64,000 nucleotides of DNA from Phytohabitans sp037414955 (GCA_037414955.1 JBBEWH010000086.1:62001-126000), one strand, 5' to 3'. Counted from the stretch's first letter, positions 43,287 through 52,583 are shown. Notes: a model not told the origin generated them from the sequence alone. Numbers and translations are program-made.

Positions 43287-44377
43287 GGCAACCCACCCCC
43301 AAACCCACCATCGACCGCACGGCAACGGCCGGGCCGCCCTGCCGGCGACTGCTGCTGATCACCGGCGCCGGCACCGTCGAGTTGATCTCAGAGCACTTGC
43401 CACCGCTGGGCGCACACGACGTCTATGCCCGCACCGTGATGTCCGGGATCAGCCACGGCACCGAGATCGCTTGGCTCACGGGTGCGGCGGCGGCGCTGCA
43501 CCGCAGCTGGGACACTAGCCGGCGGTTCTACCGTGACGGGCCGGGACGGGACTTCCCGGTCGCGCCCGGCTATGAATCCATCGCCCGGATCGCCCAGGTC
43601 GGCCCGGCCGTTACCACGGTCAAGGTCGGAGATCTGGTCGCGGTCGACGCGCCGCACGCCGACGGACACCTACTCACCGAGTCCACCGCAGCAGCCGGGC
43701 TACTGCCCGCTGCGGTGGATCCGCAGCGGGCGGTGTTCTTCACCCTCGCCCGGGTCGCACTCGGCGGCGTCCACGACGCGGCCCTGTCGGTGGGCGACAC
43801 CGTAGTGGTCCTCGGCCTGGGCACGGTCGGGTTGCTGACCACGCAGATGGCCCGCCACGCCGGTGCGACGGTCATCGGCGTGGACCGTTACCCACTGCGC
43901 ACGGCGGCGGCCGAAGCCCTGGGGATCACCGCCGTGCTCGCCGAGCCCAACGTCGACGCCGCAGCCAGGGTCCGCGATCTGGTCGGTGCGGCGGGGGCGG
44001 ACGCGGCGATCGAAGCGTCCGGCTCATACCTCGGGTTGCACGAGGCGATCCGCTGCCTGCGCGTTGGCGGCCGGGTGGCCACCGTCGCCTCCTACCACGG
44101 CGATCAGCCAGGACTACGGCTGGGCGAGGAGTACCACCGCAACCGGATCACCCTCATCTCCTCGATGACCGTCAACGGCTGCCCGCAGCGCAGCCACCCC
44201 GCCTGGACACTGGACCGCCTCAACACCGCCGCCCGGCGTTTCATCACCGACGGCGTGGTGCGCACCGACGGATTGATCACCCACCGGATCCCGTTCGCGC
44301 AGGCCGCCGCCGCATACGCGCTGATCACCGACACGCCCCAGGACACGATCAAGGTGGTGCTCACCTATGACAACTGA
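43283..44377 (+). CDS. Zinc-type alcohol dehydrogenase-like (MDR) oxidoreductase
   Basis: A 364-residue medium-chain dehydrogenase/reductase. The catalytic-domain half includes GHDVYARTVMSGISHGTEIA-like sequence and a long insert. The NAD(P)-binding motif is VVVLGLGTVGLLTTQMARHA at about residues 175-195, followed by ATVIGVDRYPLRT. Many MDR enzymes oxidise sugar or cyclitol alcohols to ketones. Next to a DegT aminotransferase this suggests oxidation followed by transamination, as in aminocyclitol and aminosugar pathways, but the substrate is unknown. The usual structural-zinc cysteines are not obvious. It overlaps both neighbours. Confidence 0.78.
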   Translation: MRQPTPKPTIDRTATAGPPCRRLLLITGAGTVELISEHLPPLGAHDVYARTVMSGISHGTEIAWLTGAAAALHRSWDTSRRFYRDGPGRDFPVAPGYESIARIAQVGPAVTTVKVGDLVAVDAPHADGHLLTESTAAAGLLPAAVDPQRAVFFTLARVALGGVHDAALSVGDTVVVLGLGTVGLLTTQMARHAGATVIGVDRYPLRTAAAEALGITAVLAEPNVDAAARVRDLVGAAGADAAIEASGSYLGLHEAIRCLRVGGRVATVASYHGDQPGLRLGEEYHRNRITLISSMTVNGCPQRSHPAWTLDRLNTAARRFITDGVVRTDGLITHRIPFAQAAAAYALITDTPQDTIKVVLTYDN

Positions 44378-45494
44378 CCTGATCTTCGACCCGACCCACC
44401 CGGTCGACGACCGCTACCGCCCACCCGCCTGCGGAGAACTGGACGAGATCGCCGGGCTGATGGCCGACGGTCGGCTCTCTGGCGGCGCACCGGTCCTGGC
44501 CGCCTACGAGCAGGCCCTCACCACCTGGTTCGGCACCGCGCGGGCGGTCGCGGTCAACTCCGGCAGCTCCGCCCTGCACGCCACCCTCGCCGCACTGGAC
44601 GTGAAGCCGGGCAGCGAGGTGCTGGTGCCGGCGACCGCCCCACTGCCCACCGCGATGCCGATCCTGACCCGCGGCGCCACCCCAGTCATCGTGGACACCC
44701 TGCCCAACTCCCTCGCCATGGATCCCTGCGATGTCGAACGCAAACTCACTTCTCGCACGCGGGCAGCGATCGTGCTGCCGTTGTGGGGCTACCCCAACAA
44801 CGACCACCAGACCACAACGCTGCTGGCCGCCGCCGGGGTGCCGGTGGTCGAGGACGCCTGCCAGGCCCACACGGCACGATGATCCACGGCCGGCACGCGG
44901 GCACCCTCGGCGTCGTCGGATGCTTCTCTACCCATGACCGCAAGCTACTGTCCACCGGCGAGGGCGGGTTCGTGCTCACTAACGATGACGAATTGGCCGA
45001 GCGGATCGACTTCTACACCCACCTCGGCCACCTCAAAGGGCAGGTCCACGGTGTCAACTACAAACTCGCCGCACCCCTGGCCGCGATCGGACTACAGCGA
45101 CTGACCCGGCTGCAAGATCAGCTGGACGCACGGCGACGCAACGCCCGCCGCATCCTCGAAAGCCCTACCCACCAACGGGAACCTGCGTGAACTCAATTAC
45201 GACCCGCAGGATCAGCCCAACTACTACAACCTCGTCCTCACCGCCGACAACCACCAGCCGGAAATCGGACAAGCACTATCAGCGCTCGGATTGCCGCCGG
45301 ACTCGGCCCGCTACGGCTACCGACCCCTCTACCAACAGCCGATCTTCGCCGCCCACGCCTCCGCCTGCCCAAACGCAGAAGCGCTCGCCACATCCGCCTT
45401 CCAACTCCCGGTTCACCCAGGCTTGCCGGAAGCGACCGTAGTGTGGATGGCCGCACGCGTCGCCGCTCTCGCCCGCGAAGGAACCAGATCATGA
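44367..45494 (+). pseudogene. DegT/DnrJ/EryC1/StrS aminotransferase, two frameshifts
   Basis: A PLP-dependent sugar-type aminotransferase whose reading frame changes twice. Part one (44367 to about 44870) has AVNSGSSALHATLAALDVKP and VVEDACQAH. Part two, in another frame, carries STHDRKLLSTGEGGFVLTND, with the PLP lysine in the RKLLSTGEGG motif, and runs to about 45165. Part three returns to the first frame with TNGNLRELNYDPQDQPNYYN and ends at 45494. Every conserved piece is present, so only two small indels (near 44870 and 45165) separate it from an intact enzyme. The stop still overlaps the NUDIX start. It is either newly broken or affected by sequencing error. Confidence 0.8.
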
Positions 45495-45967
45495 CAAGTA
45501 TCCGCCACTTCACCGCCTCGGCGATCGTCTTCGACGACGACCAGCGGGTCCTGCTGGTGCACCACAACAAGGTCGGCCTGTGGCTCTACCCCGGCGGACA
45601 CATCGACCCCAACGAGGACCCGGCTCAGGCCGCCCAGCGAGAGGTGCTGGAAGAGACCGGCATCCACACCCAGGTAATCGGCAATCAGCTGTTCACCCAC
45701 TCGGCCGTCACCACTCACGCCCCGCCCTACACGATCATCGAGATGGACGTGGCCGACACCAAAGTCGGCCCGCACCGACACATCGACCTGGTCTACGTGC
45801 TCCGGGCCGCCTCCGGTGAACTCGCCGCACAACTCGACGAAGTCGGCGGTGTCCAATGGGTACCACTCGCCGAACTGCCGGGACTGGACACGCCGCCAGA
45901 ACTCCCCGACCTCGTCACCGAAGCCGCGAACTGGGCCAAGACACACTGGCCAGTCGACGCACCGTGA
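45491..45967 (+). CDS. NUDIX hydrolase
   Basis: A 158-residue NUDIX protein. The NUDIX box is complete at residues 36-58 (GHIDPNEDPAQAAQREVLEE, then TGI), preceded by VHHNKVGLWLYPG. It would hydrolyse a nucleoside diphosphate linked to another group; the substrate is not predictable. The ATG at 45491 overlaps the stop of the aminotransferase. As the last gene of the coupled operon it may clean up or activate a nucleotide-linked intermediate. Confidence 0.85.
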   Translation: MTSIRHFTASAIVFDDDQRVLLVHHNKVGLWLYPGGHIDPNEDPAQAAQREVLEETGIHTQVIGNQLFTHSAVTTHAPPYTIIEMDVADTKVGPHRHIDLVYVLRAASGELAAQLDEVGGVQWVPLAELPGLDTPPELPDLVTEAANWAKTHWPVDAP

Positions 45968-46014
45968 CGTTGGTTGACCTCCGCCACGCTTGACGTGGTC
46001 GGGCACAGCTCAGG

Positions 46015-46386
46015 CAGTCTCGCTAGCAACTGGCCGGCATCGCGACCAACGACGCGGTTCGGGCGCAGATGGCCGAGCAAGCGCTTCTGGGCTGCCTCAC
46101 TGACGAGCACCAGCTTGGCCAGCTCACCGACGTCGGCCTGTGCCACGGCTGGGCCGGGCTGGTCCACACCGCTCGCCGCGCCGCCGCCGATGCCGCAACC
46201 CCCGGCCTCGCCCCGGCTGCCGCCACGGCGAACAGCCGTATGCGCGAGTACCTGCGCAACCACGGCCCGCCCGCCGATGACAGCCTCCTGCTCGGACAGG
46301 CAGGAGTGCTGCTGGTCGACACCACCGACCACAGTGCAGCGTCGTCCACACCACCGCGTTGGGACGCCTGCCTACTTGTCGGCTAA
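46015..46386 (+). pseudogene. lanC: LanC-type lanthionine cyclase, C-terminal fragment
   Basis: About 120 residues matching the end of LanC proteins: AEQALLGCLTDEHQLGQLTD, then VGLCHGWAGLVHTARRAA, where the Cys-His pair (CHGWAGL) supplies zinc ligands, and SLLLGQAGVLLV, the final GLLxGxAG motif. Similarity begins near 46015 without a start codon (an internal ATG at 46069 exists). Everything before is missing and abuts the NUDIX gene. LanC cyclases close thioether rings in lanthipeptides. Together with the next gene it marks a deleted FxLD-type lanthipeptide locus. Confidence 0.7.
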
Positions 46387-46453
46387 ACCCCGCACCGACA
46401 CATGTCCGGCGCGCCGCACCGCCGCCGCTAGATCATCGGGATAGAGGGACATC

Positions 46454-47671
46454 ATGAACACCGCCACCGGAACCCCCAGCGAGGCCCTGCGTGCCCGCAT
46501 GGTCGAACGCATCCTCGCCGAGCAGCAACTGGCACCCGCAGTCGAAGCTGCGCTGCGCAGCGTCGAGCGCCACCGGTACGTGCCCCAGACGTCCCTCGAC
46601 GACGCCTACGCCGAGAAGGCAGTCATCACGCACACCGCCCCCGACGGCACCCACCTCAGCTGCGCGTCCGGGCCCCGCATCGTGGCCGCCATGCTCGACG
46701 CGCTCGACGTCCACGCCGGCCACCGCATCCTGGAGATCGGCGCCGGCACCGGCTACAACGCCGCCCTCCTCGCCACCCTCACCGGCCCGACCGGGACAAT
46801 CACCACCGTCGACATCGACCCCGATGTCACCGCCAACGCTCGCCGCAACCTCGACGACACCGGCTTCTCCGCGGTCACCGTAATCACTCGTGACGGCGCG
46901 CAAGGCGCACCCGAGCACGCCCCGTACGACCGGATCATTGTCACCGTCGCCGCCTGGGACCTGCCCCACACCTGGTGGAACCAGCTCCGACCCGGCGGCC
47001 GGCTCGTCGTCCCCCTGCGCTGGCGCGGCACCACCAGCGCAGTGGCCTTCGTCAAGCGCGACACTCGTTGGGAGTCCGACTGGGTCTACCTGTGCGGGTT
47101 CGTGCCGATGATCGGCCAACCCGGTGAACAGAGCGCCACCATCGACGCCGACCGCTTGGTCACCCTCCACTACGACGTCGACCAGCCCATTGACGTCAAC
47201 GCGCTGCGAGGCGTCCTGGAACGCGAGAAGACCAGCCTGTGGGCGCAAGCCACCGTCCACGCCGAGGAACCCTTCGACCGGATCTGGGTTCGCCTGACCG
47301 CCGTCGACGACGGCACGGTCCGCATCCAAGCCGACCAGCGGGCGGTCGCCGCCGGCCTCTGCACACCCGCGATCCCCGTCCGTTCCCCTGCAATCGCCGA
47401 AGGCGACTCCCTCGCCTACTTCACCATCCGTCGCCTCGACGGAACACCGGCACGCTGGCAGCTCGGCGCCATCGGACATGGACCCGCCGGCCGCCAACTC
47501 GCGCAGCGCATCCTCGACCAGATCAACATCTGGGACCACGACCGTACCGCCGACCCTCAACTATTCGCCTACCCGACCACCGTCCCGGTACCTACGGACC
47601 ACGAGAGCGACAAGGTGATCGAGAAGCCAAGCATCCGGCTGGTGCTCCACTACCAAAGCCCCAGGACGTAA
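46454..47671 (+). CDS. Methyltransferase of FxLD lanthipeptide type (PCMT-like)
   Basis: A 405-residue SAM-dependent methyltransferase related to protein-L-isoaspartate O-methyltransferase. The SAM motif is HRILEIGAGTGYNAALLATL (key EIGAGTGY, 94-101). PCMT-like elements follow: VTVITRDGAQGAPEHAPYDR and LRPGGRLVVPLRW. The ~180-residue C-terminal extension (ending SDKVIEKPSIRLVLHYQSPR) is typical of the 'methyltransferase, FxLD system' family that methylates lanthipeptide precursors. GAGGGAC precedes the ATG. It looks intact although its LanC neighbour is truncated and no LanB or precursor is in view, so it is probably an orphan. Confidence 0.78.
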   Translation: MNTATGTPSEALRARMVERILAEQQLAPAVEAALRSVERHRYVPQTSLDDAYAEKAVITHTAPDGTHLSCASGPRIVAAMLDALDVHAGHRILEIGAGTGYNAALLATLTGPTGTITTVDIDPDVTANARRNLDDTGFSAVTVITRDGAQGAPEHAPYDRIIVTVAAWDLPHTWWNQLRPGGRLVVPLRWRGTTSAVAFVKRDTRWESDWVYLCGFVPMIGQPGEQSATIDADRLVTLHYDVDQPIDVNALRGVLEREKTSLWAQATVHAEEPFDRIWVRLTAVDDGTVRIQADQRAVAAGLCTPAIPVRSPAIAEGDSLAYFTIRRLDGTPARWQLGAIGHGPAGRQLAQRILDQINIWDHDRTADPQLFAYPTTVPVPTDHESDKVIEKPSIRLVLHYQSPRT

Positions 47672-47822
47672 ATCTTCAACCGATCATCGAGAAGGCCCTT
47701 CTGGAACCCGGTCTACAGGCCTCCAGCATTTCTCCCGCCCGAGTATCAGGGTTTGGCTGCCGAACCTCGCTTGCCCGCCTCAGAGCCGTTACATTTCGCA
47801 GTGGAGCCTATGGGAGGACACG

Positions 47823-49250
47823 GTGCGGTCGGCAGAAAGATCATGGTGGACCGAGGGCGTATTCGAGGGACGCCCGGTCCGCCACCTGCTCGCCAAACAT
47901 GACATCGGCGCGGTCTTTCGCTTCCTTAAAACACGTGGTTGGAGCCGCGCCGCTATTGCCGCGGCCACAGGGCTGAGCGAGACCCGGGTTCGCGCGGTTG
48001 CACAGGGCAAACAGCAGATCGCTTCGTACGACGTGCTTGCGAGGATCGCCGCCGGGCTCAATATCGAGCGAGGCCTACTAGGCCTGGCATACCTCGACAA
48101 CGCAGGCGACGTGGTCCGGTCATCGCCCACGCAGCAGGGCGAGGACGGCTTCGCCTCGCTGCCAGCGTCCGGCCCAGCAGACCGCAACGTCTCAGATCGA
48201 CAGCCGGCTCGTCCGGCGACCGCTGATGACAAGCGCCGGTCGTTGCTGAGTGCTGTTGCCCTGCTTGTCGCTACCTCCGGATTCCTTGGCGGTGCCGAGC
48301 CAACTCGCACCCGCCGGCTCGGCGCAAGCGACGTGGCCCGGCTCGACGCCATCCTGGCGCTGTACCGGTCGATGGACTCCGAGGTCGGCAGTGGCGCTCT
48401 CTGGCCCGAGGTGGCCCACCTGGCCGAGTCCGCCTCTGCCCTGCTGGATCCGTCACGATACTCGTGCGCCAATAGCCTGAAGCCTCGCCTGCTCGCCTCG
48501 GTCGCAGCCACCCGACAACTCGCCGGATGGATGGCCTTCGACTCCGGACGGCACAGCGATGCCCAACGGCACCTGCTGGTCGCTGAACGCACCGCCGTCT
48601 CTTCCGGAGACATGCTGCTGGCCGCCCACGTGCGTTACGCCCAGGCGCGCCAGTTCCAACATCTTCACCATCACCGCGACGCGATCGATACCGTCCGGCT
48701 GGCGCATGACCACATGGGAACGGCCGCGACGCCCGCGATTAGCGCCCGTCTCTACGGAACCGAGGCCACCTCCCTCGCTGCACTCGGCGATGCCCGAACG
48801 GCTCAGGCGATGCTGACACGAGCCTGGGAGGCCTTCGACCGGATCAAGCCCGACCGGGAACCGGAGTGGATCCGCTTCTACGACCATGGTGAGCTGCCTG
48901 CCGAGCATGCGGCGACGTACCGGGAATTGGCTCGTCGTGATCGGGGCGGTCCGCACGGGGCTGGCGCGGCCCAGTACTACACCGACGCTGTCGCGGCCTT
49001 CGGACCGCAGCAGGCCCGCAGCAGCGTCCTGAACGAGGTGGGCCTGTGTGGTGCGCTGTTCCTCGCCGACCAACCCGACCGAGCGGTCGCGGTAGGAGAA
49101 CAGGCCCTCCACCACGCCAGCCACCTCACCTCGCGCCGCGTGTTCGACCGCATCCGCAGTCTGCGCGTGGATTTCGCTGGCCACCTCACTTTGCCGGACG
49201 TCGCGGCCTTCTCCCGGAAGATTGCCAGCCTTGCAACGACACGAGCATGA
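47823..49250 (+). CDS. Helix-turn-helix regulator with TPR-like C-terminus (paralogue 2)
   Basis: A 475-residue regulator whose first ~85 residues are nearly the same as those of the protein at 34711: FRFLKTRGWSRAAIAAATGL, SETRVRAVAQGKQQIASYDV, then LARIAAGLNIERGLLGLAYL. The C-terminal region is helical and TPR-like but clearly diverged (LVAERTAVSSGDMLLAAHVR, others). GTG at 47823 follows GGGAGG, and the surrounding ~50 bases resemble those at 34711. The stop overlaps the ATG of a phosphotransferase gene, so this regulator, like its paralogue, is coupled to a transferase-type enzyme. Confidence 0.78.
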   Translation: MRSAERSWWTEGVFEGRPVRHLLAKHDIGAVFRFLKTRGWSRAAIAAATGLSETRVRAVAQGKQQIASYDVLARIAAGLNIERGLLGLAYLDNAGDVVRSSPTQQGEDGFASLPASGPADRNVSDRQPARPATADDKRRSLLSAVALLVATSGFLGGAEPTRTRRLGASDVARLDAILALYRSMDSEVGSGALWPEVAHLAESASALLDPSRYSCANSLKPRLLASVAATRQLAGWMAFDSGRHSDAQRHLLVAERTAVSSGDMLLAAHVRYAQARQFQHLHHHRDAIDTVRLAHDHMGTAATPAISARLYGTEATSLAALGDARTAQAMLTRAWEAFDRIKPDREPEWIRFYDHGELPAEHAATYRELARRDRGGPHGAGAAQYYTDAVAAFGPQQARSSVLNEVGLCGALFLADQPDRAVAVGEQALHHASHLTSRRVFDRIRSLRVDFAGHLTLPDVAAFSRKIASLATTRA

Positions 49251-50161
49251 CCCCTCGGATAGACGGGCGGTTCACGGCGGAGGCGATGGCCCATGCCATG
49301 CGCCAGGTCGCCGCCGAGCTACGCGTACCAGCCGACGATGCCGAGCTGCTCCGGCTCACCAACAACGCCATATTCGCGCTCCCCCGTGCCGGTGTGGTGA
49401 TCCGGTTGACGCGCTCCCACACGCTCCACGAACGCGTCCACAAGATCGTCCGGCTAGCGAGATGGTTCGAGGACGTAGAGGCGCCCACGATACGGCTGGC
49501 CCCTTCGATGAATCAGCCGGTGGCCGCCGACGGGCTTCTCGCGACCGTGTGGCGATACGTCACCCACACCTCGCCAACACCCACCTACCACGAGCTTGGG
49601 CAGGTTCTTCGCCGGTTCCACGCTCTTGGCGCACCGCCATTGCCGCTGCCGTTATGGGACCCGGTCGATGACGCGCGACGACGCCTTGCTGACGCCGAGG
49701 CCCTGGAGGAGGACCACCGCGCCTTTCTCGTGGACTGGTGTGATCGGCTGGCCCCCCGCATCGCCGAGTTCACCAGCCGCGCCGCCCAGGGGCTCGTCCA
49801 CGCGGACGCGCACGTCGGGAACCTCATCCGCAGTCCCCACAACGTGGTGGTGCTCTGCGACTTCGACGCGACCTGCCTTGGCCCCTGGCAGGTAGACCTG
49901 GCGTCCGTCGCCGCCGGGCAGGCCCGTTTCGGCCGCTCCGGCGTTCATGAAGCGCTCGCCGCCGCGTACGGCTTCGATGTCACGAAGGACCCGGACTGGC
50001 CGCTGTTGCGAGAAGCCCGCGAGCTCAAGCTCGTCGCTGCCGCAGTTCCGCTGCTGTCCAGCGCGCCTGGCGTCGCCCAGGAATTCGCCGTTCGGCTGCG
50101 TTCCATCGCGACCGATGATCGTGACGCCCGGTGGACGCCATTCGCCCAGATCACCCACTGA
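49247..50161 (+). CDS. Aminoglycoside phosphotransferase (APH) family protein
   Basis: A 304-residue kinase of the APH/choline-kinase fold. The catalytic loop is LVHADAHVGNL at residues 183-193 (general base Asp187), followed by the DFG-equivalent VVVLCDFDATCLGPW and WQVDLAS. The N-terminal lobe has RLTNNAIFALPRAGVVIRLT, where the nucleotide-binding Lys or its equivalent is not obvious. The substrate may be an antibiotic, sugar or another small alcohol. The ATG overlaps the regulator stop (ATGA), and coupling suggests a small inducible unit, perhaps self-resistance or metabolite modification. Confidence 0.8.
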   Translation: MTPRIDGRFTAEAMAHAMRQVAAELRVPADDAELLRLTNNAIFALPRAGVVIRLTRSHTLHERVHKIVRLARWFEDVEAPTIRLAPSMNQPVAADGLLATVWRYVTHTSPTPTYHELGQVLRRFHALGAPPLPLPLWDPVDDARRRLADAEALEEDHRAFLVDWCDRLAPRIAEFTSRAAQGLVHADAHVGNLIRSPHNVVVLCDFDATCLGPWQVDLASVAAGQARFGRSGVHEALAAAYGFDVTKDPDWPLLREARELKLVAAAVPLLSSAPGVAQEFAVRLRSIATDDRDARWTPFAQITH

Positions 50162-50338
50162 GCACGTTCCCATCGCGTCCGCTGCAACAGATTGTTGAAA
50201 TGGCGCCTGCCGGGCCGGCTGGCTCCGACATTTGCTCCCACGGCTGAATAGGGATCTACACCGGCGGTCAGGTAACCGACACCGGGATCAACCAATCAGG
50301 CACTAACGGCGGTCAGCGATCGTCACGACACTGCACCC

Positions 50339-51001
50339 GTGACACATTCGCATCATTCCCAGCCGCCGCAAGATCCATGGCGAGGGCAGCAGGAGCAGCA
50401 GTACCTGCCGCCGCCCCCCGGCACCATGCCGATGCCGGTACCGCCACGACCGCCGCGGAAGCTGCCGGTGTGGGCCGGCATCGGCATAGGCCTCGGCGCG
50501 CTGACAATGCTGCTCTGCGTGTGCGGCGCCGTTGCCGCCGTGATCAATCCACCCGAGGATGCGGAAGATCCAGACAAACAGTCGGTCGTCTCGACGACTA
50601 CGCCCGACACGCAGATGTCGGCGCCAGCGGCCACTGTGGAGGCGACGCCATCCTCCACGCCTGCAAAGGCGAGTACCTCACCGGCGCCGAGCCCCACGCG
50701 CGTCTACTACGCCAACTGCGACGCCGTTCGAGCTGCGGGCAAGTCCCCACTCCGAAAGGGACAGGCCGGCTACCGCGCCACCCTCGACCGGGACCGCGAC
50801 GGCATCGCTTGCGAGCCCGGCGAGACCACGCCCAAACCCAGCCCGAAGCGCACAACCAAGCCGCCGGCCCCGACCACTGATCCCAGGTTTGACACGTGCG
50901 CGGACGCCAAGGCCGCCGGCTATGGACCGTATGTGCGCGGCAAGGACCCTGAGTACTACTGGTACCGGGATCAGGACAAGGACGGCCGCGTCTGCGAATG
51001 A
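50339..51001 (+). CDS. Membrane-anchored protein with two excalibur domains
   Basis: A 220-residue protein. The N-terminus is Gln/Pro-rich (QQYLPPPPGTMPMPVPPRPP), followed by one membrane helix (residues 43-68) and a long Ser/Thr/Pro-rich extracellular spacer. Two excalibur calcium-binding domains follow at 123-159 and 184-220. Each has a Cys pair and a DxDxDG loop (DRDRDGIAC at 150-158; DQDKDGRVC at 211-219). Excalibur domains often follow nuclease or cell-wall proteins; here they stand alone. The GTG at 50339 has no strong ribosome site. The likely role is calcium-dependent binding at the cell surface. Confidence 0.78.
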   Translation: MTHSHHSQPPQDPWRGQQEQQYLPPPPGTMPMPVPPRPPRKLPVWAGIGIGLGALTMLLCVCGAVAAVINPPEDAEDPDKQSVVSTTTPDTQMSAPAATVEATPSSTPAKASTSPAPSPTRVYYANCDAVRAAGKSPLRKGQAGYRATLDRDRDGIACEPGETTPKPSPKRTTKPPAPTTDPRFDTCADAKAAGYGPYVRGKDPEYYWYRDQDKDGRVCE

Positions 51002-51040
51002 TTCGCAACCCAACCACATGCGGCCCCTTGGAGCAGACCC

Positions 51041-51802
51041 GTGGAAAGCAGAGAAGCCACCTCGACATTCACGCCCGTACTGCGGGTGCTGCTCGGCCTA
51101 CTTGGCGCGGGGTCCTTCGGCGCCGGCGCGGCGGCGGTGTTCGTCACCCAGAACGGCACGGGAAGTGCCGTGTTACTCGCGTTCGGGGGTGTGCTTCTGG
51201 TGTTGGCCCTGCTGGGCGATCGCATCGAGGCCTTGGAGTTCGGTGGTGCCCAGCTCAAACTGAGGGCCGCGGCCGCGGAGCGGTTCGCTCTGGCCGAGGA
51301 GTCTGAGCAGCGCGGCGAGGACGCCATGGCTCGACAGTTGCGCGCAGAGGCCAACTCGCTGTTGGAAGCGGCGGCCGGCCCGGTCGCCGCCAACTACCGT
51401 GCCATTAGAAGCTCGATGCGAGCCGGGCCAGACCGCACCATGGCGCTGGAGGCTGTGATGGCCCAAGCTCGCCGCCTCGCCGCCGAGCACTCCTTCGAAC
51501 CGGAGCATGTGCGTCGATGGCTACGCGGGGGCAGCGAGGAGGAACGGATCACCGCGCTCGGGCTGATGCAGGCCAAGCCCGAACTGCGGGACTTCGACGC
51601 GATGCTTGAGGTTATCGCTGAGTCGCGCAGCGCGTTCGAGCAATACCATGCCATGCGACTGGCCATGACCATGCTCGACGGCCTGGACGAAGTGCAGCGG
51701 ATCCGCCTCAGCCAGGCGGTACGGGACGCCCGTGGCATAAGGTTCCGCCGGGACAGCGATCGCTGGCATCTGAGCGAGGAGATCCTGCGCAGGCTTGGCT
51801 GA
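51041..51802 (+). CDS. Membrane protein with coiled, helical cytoplasmic domain
   Basis: A 253-residue protein with two N-terminal membrane helices (VLRVLLGLLGAGSFGAGAAA and SAVLLAFGGVLLVLALLGDR) and a long helical soluble part. That part begins with an Ala/Glu-rich stretch (AAAERFALAEESEQRGEDAM) and continues with repeat-like helices (EERITALGLMQAKPELRDFD, ending LSEEILRRLG). GGAG precedes the GTG at 51041. It may share a transcript with the excalibur gene 40 bp upstream. Function unknown; a surface-sensing or tethering role is possible. Confidence 0.6.
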   Translation: MESREATSTFTPVLRVLLGLLGAGSFGAGAAAVFVTQNGTGSAVLLAFGGVLLVLALLGDRIEALEFGGAQLKLRAAAAERFALAEESEQRGEDAMARQLRAEANSLLEAAAGPVAANYRAIRSSMRAGPDRTMALEAVMAQARRLAAEHSFEPEHVRRWLRGGSEEERITALGLMQAKPELRDFDAMLEVIAESRSAFEQYHAMRLAMTMLDGLDEVQRIRLSQAVRDARGIRFRRDSDRWHLSEEILRRLG

Positions 51803-51940
51803 CGGCCTCAACAGTAGGTCGGTGCCTGCCCGGACCCATGGTGCATGGCGTCGATCGCTGCTCAGGGCATCAGACCCTCGAGAAAGCCCAGTGCTCAGGA
51901 ACCTCCAACGCACCGTGTCCGCGGCAGCACAGGGCAGTCG

Positions 51941-52399
51941 TTAGGTGTCATCGGCTGTCACGCCAGACCCGTCGGCAGGCGGGACGGGTCCGAACGCGCC
52001 GTTCTCGTTGACCCTCCAGAGCAACTGTGCACCACCTGGTTGTTCGAGCACTTGTCGCACTTGCTCAGCGTCGTCTAGACGGAACGACGTAGGCGTCTGG
52101 AAGTAGACGATTCCGCCCACGTCCTTCGGACGAAGTCCAAGCTTGATCAGCATTTCGACCGCCGCGTCACAGCTTTCCACGGTCGGCACCACATATGCCT
52201 GCCCGCCCTCGTCCTCGCAACAGCTTCGGGTTTCACAGACAGCCCACAAACTGGCCAGCAACCCAACAAGCCCGCGATCCACACACGCCTCCTTGCCATG
52301 AGCTCGGAGGTGAACCTGACGGTGCCTCGTGGCGATCAGCCCGCCGTTGATCTGTCGGCACTTTGGACATAGCGGGTATGGCCCCAGCACGACCGGCAT
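51941..52399 (-). CDS. Cys-rich hypothetical protein
   Basis: A 152-residue protein. The N-terminus has CPKCR (PYPLCPKCRQINGGLIATRH) and the middle has ACVDRG and ETRSCCEDEGGQAY, so several Cys could bind zinc. The C-terminal half resembles a small alpha/beta domain (VPTVESCDAAVEMLIKLGLR, then GGIVYFQTPTSFRLDDAEQV). I chose the ATG at 52399, preceded by a G-rich tract; upstream in-frame sequence has no coding character. No family recognised. Confidence 0.55.
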   Translation of the reverse strand: MPVVLGPYPLCPKCRQINGGLIATRHRQVHLRAHGKEACVDRGLVGLLASLWAVCETRSCCEDEGGQAYVVPTVESCDAAVEMLIKLGLRPKDVGGIVYFQTPTSFRLDDAEQVRQVLEQPGGAQLLWRVNENGAFGPVPPADGSGVTADDT

Positions 52400-52583
52400 C
52401 CCTACCCCCACACCCACAAGCCAAGAGCTGCGTCGCTGATCAGGACCGAAGCGTAGACGCCTGCACCAAAACGCCTGCCCGTCGAGATCCGCTTGTCCGC
52501 AAGGCCGTGCACCCGGCTTCACGTTCCGGAGGCCACGTAGGCGCGACGATGCGCGTGGATCAGCACCGCGCACGAGGCCAACG

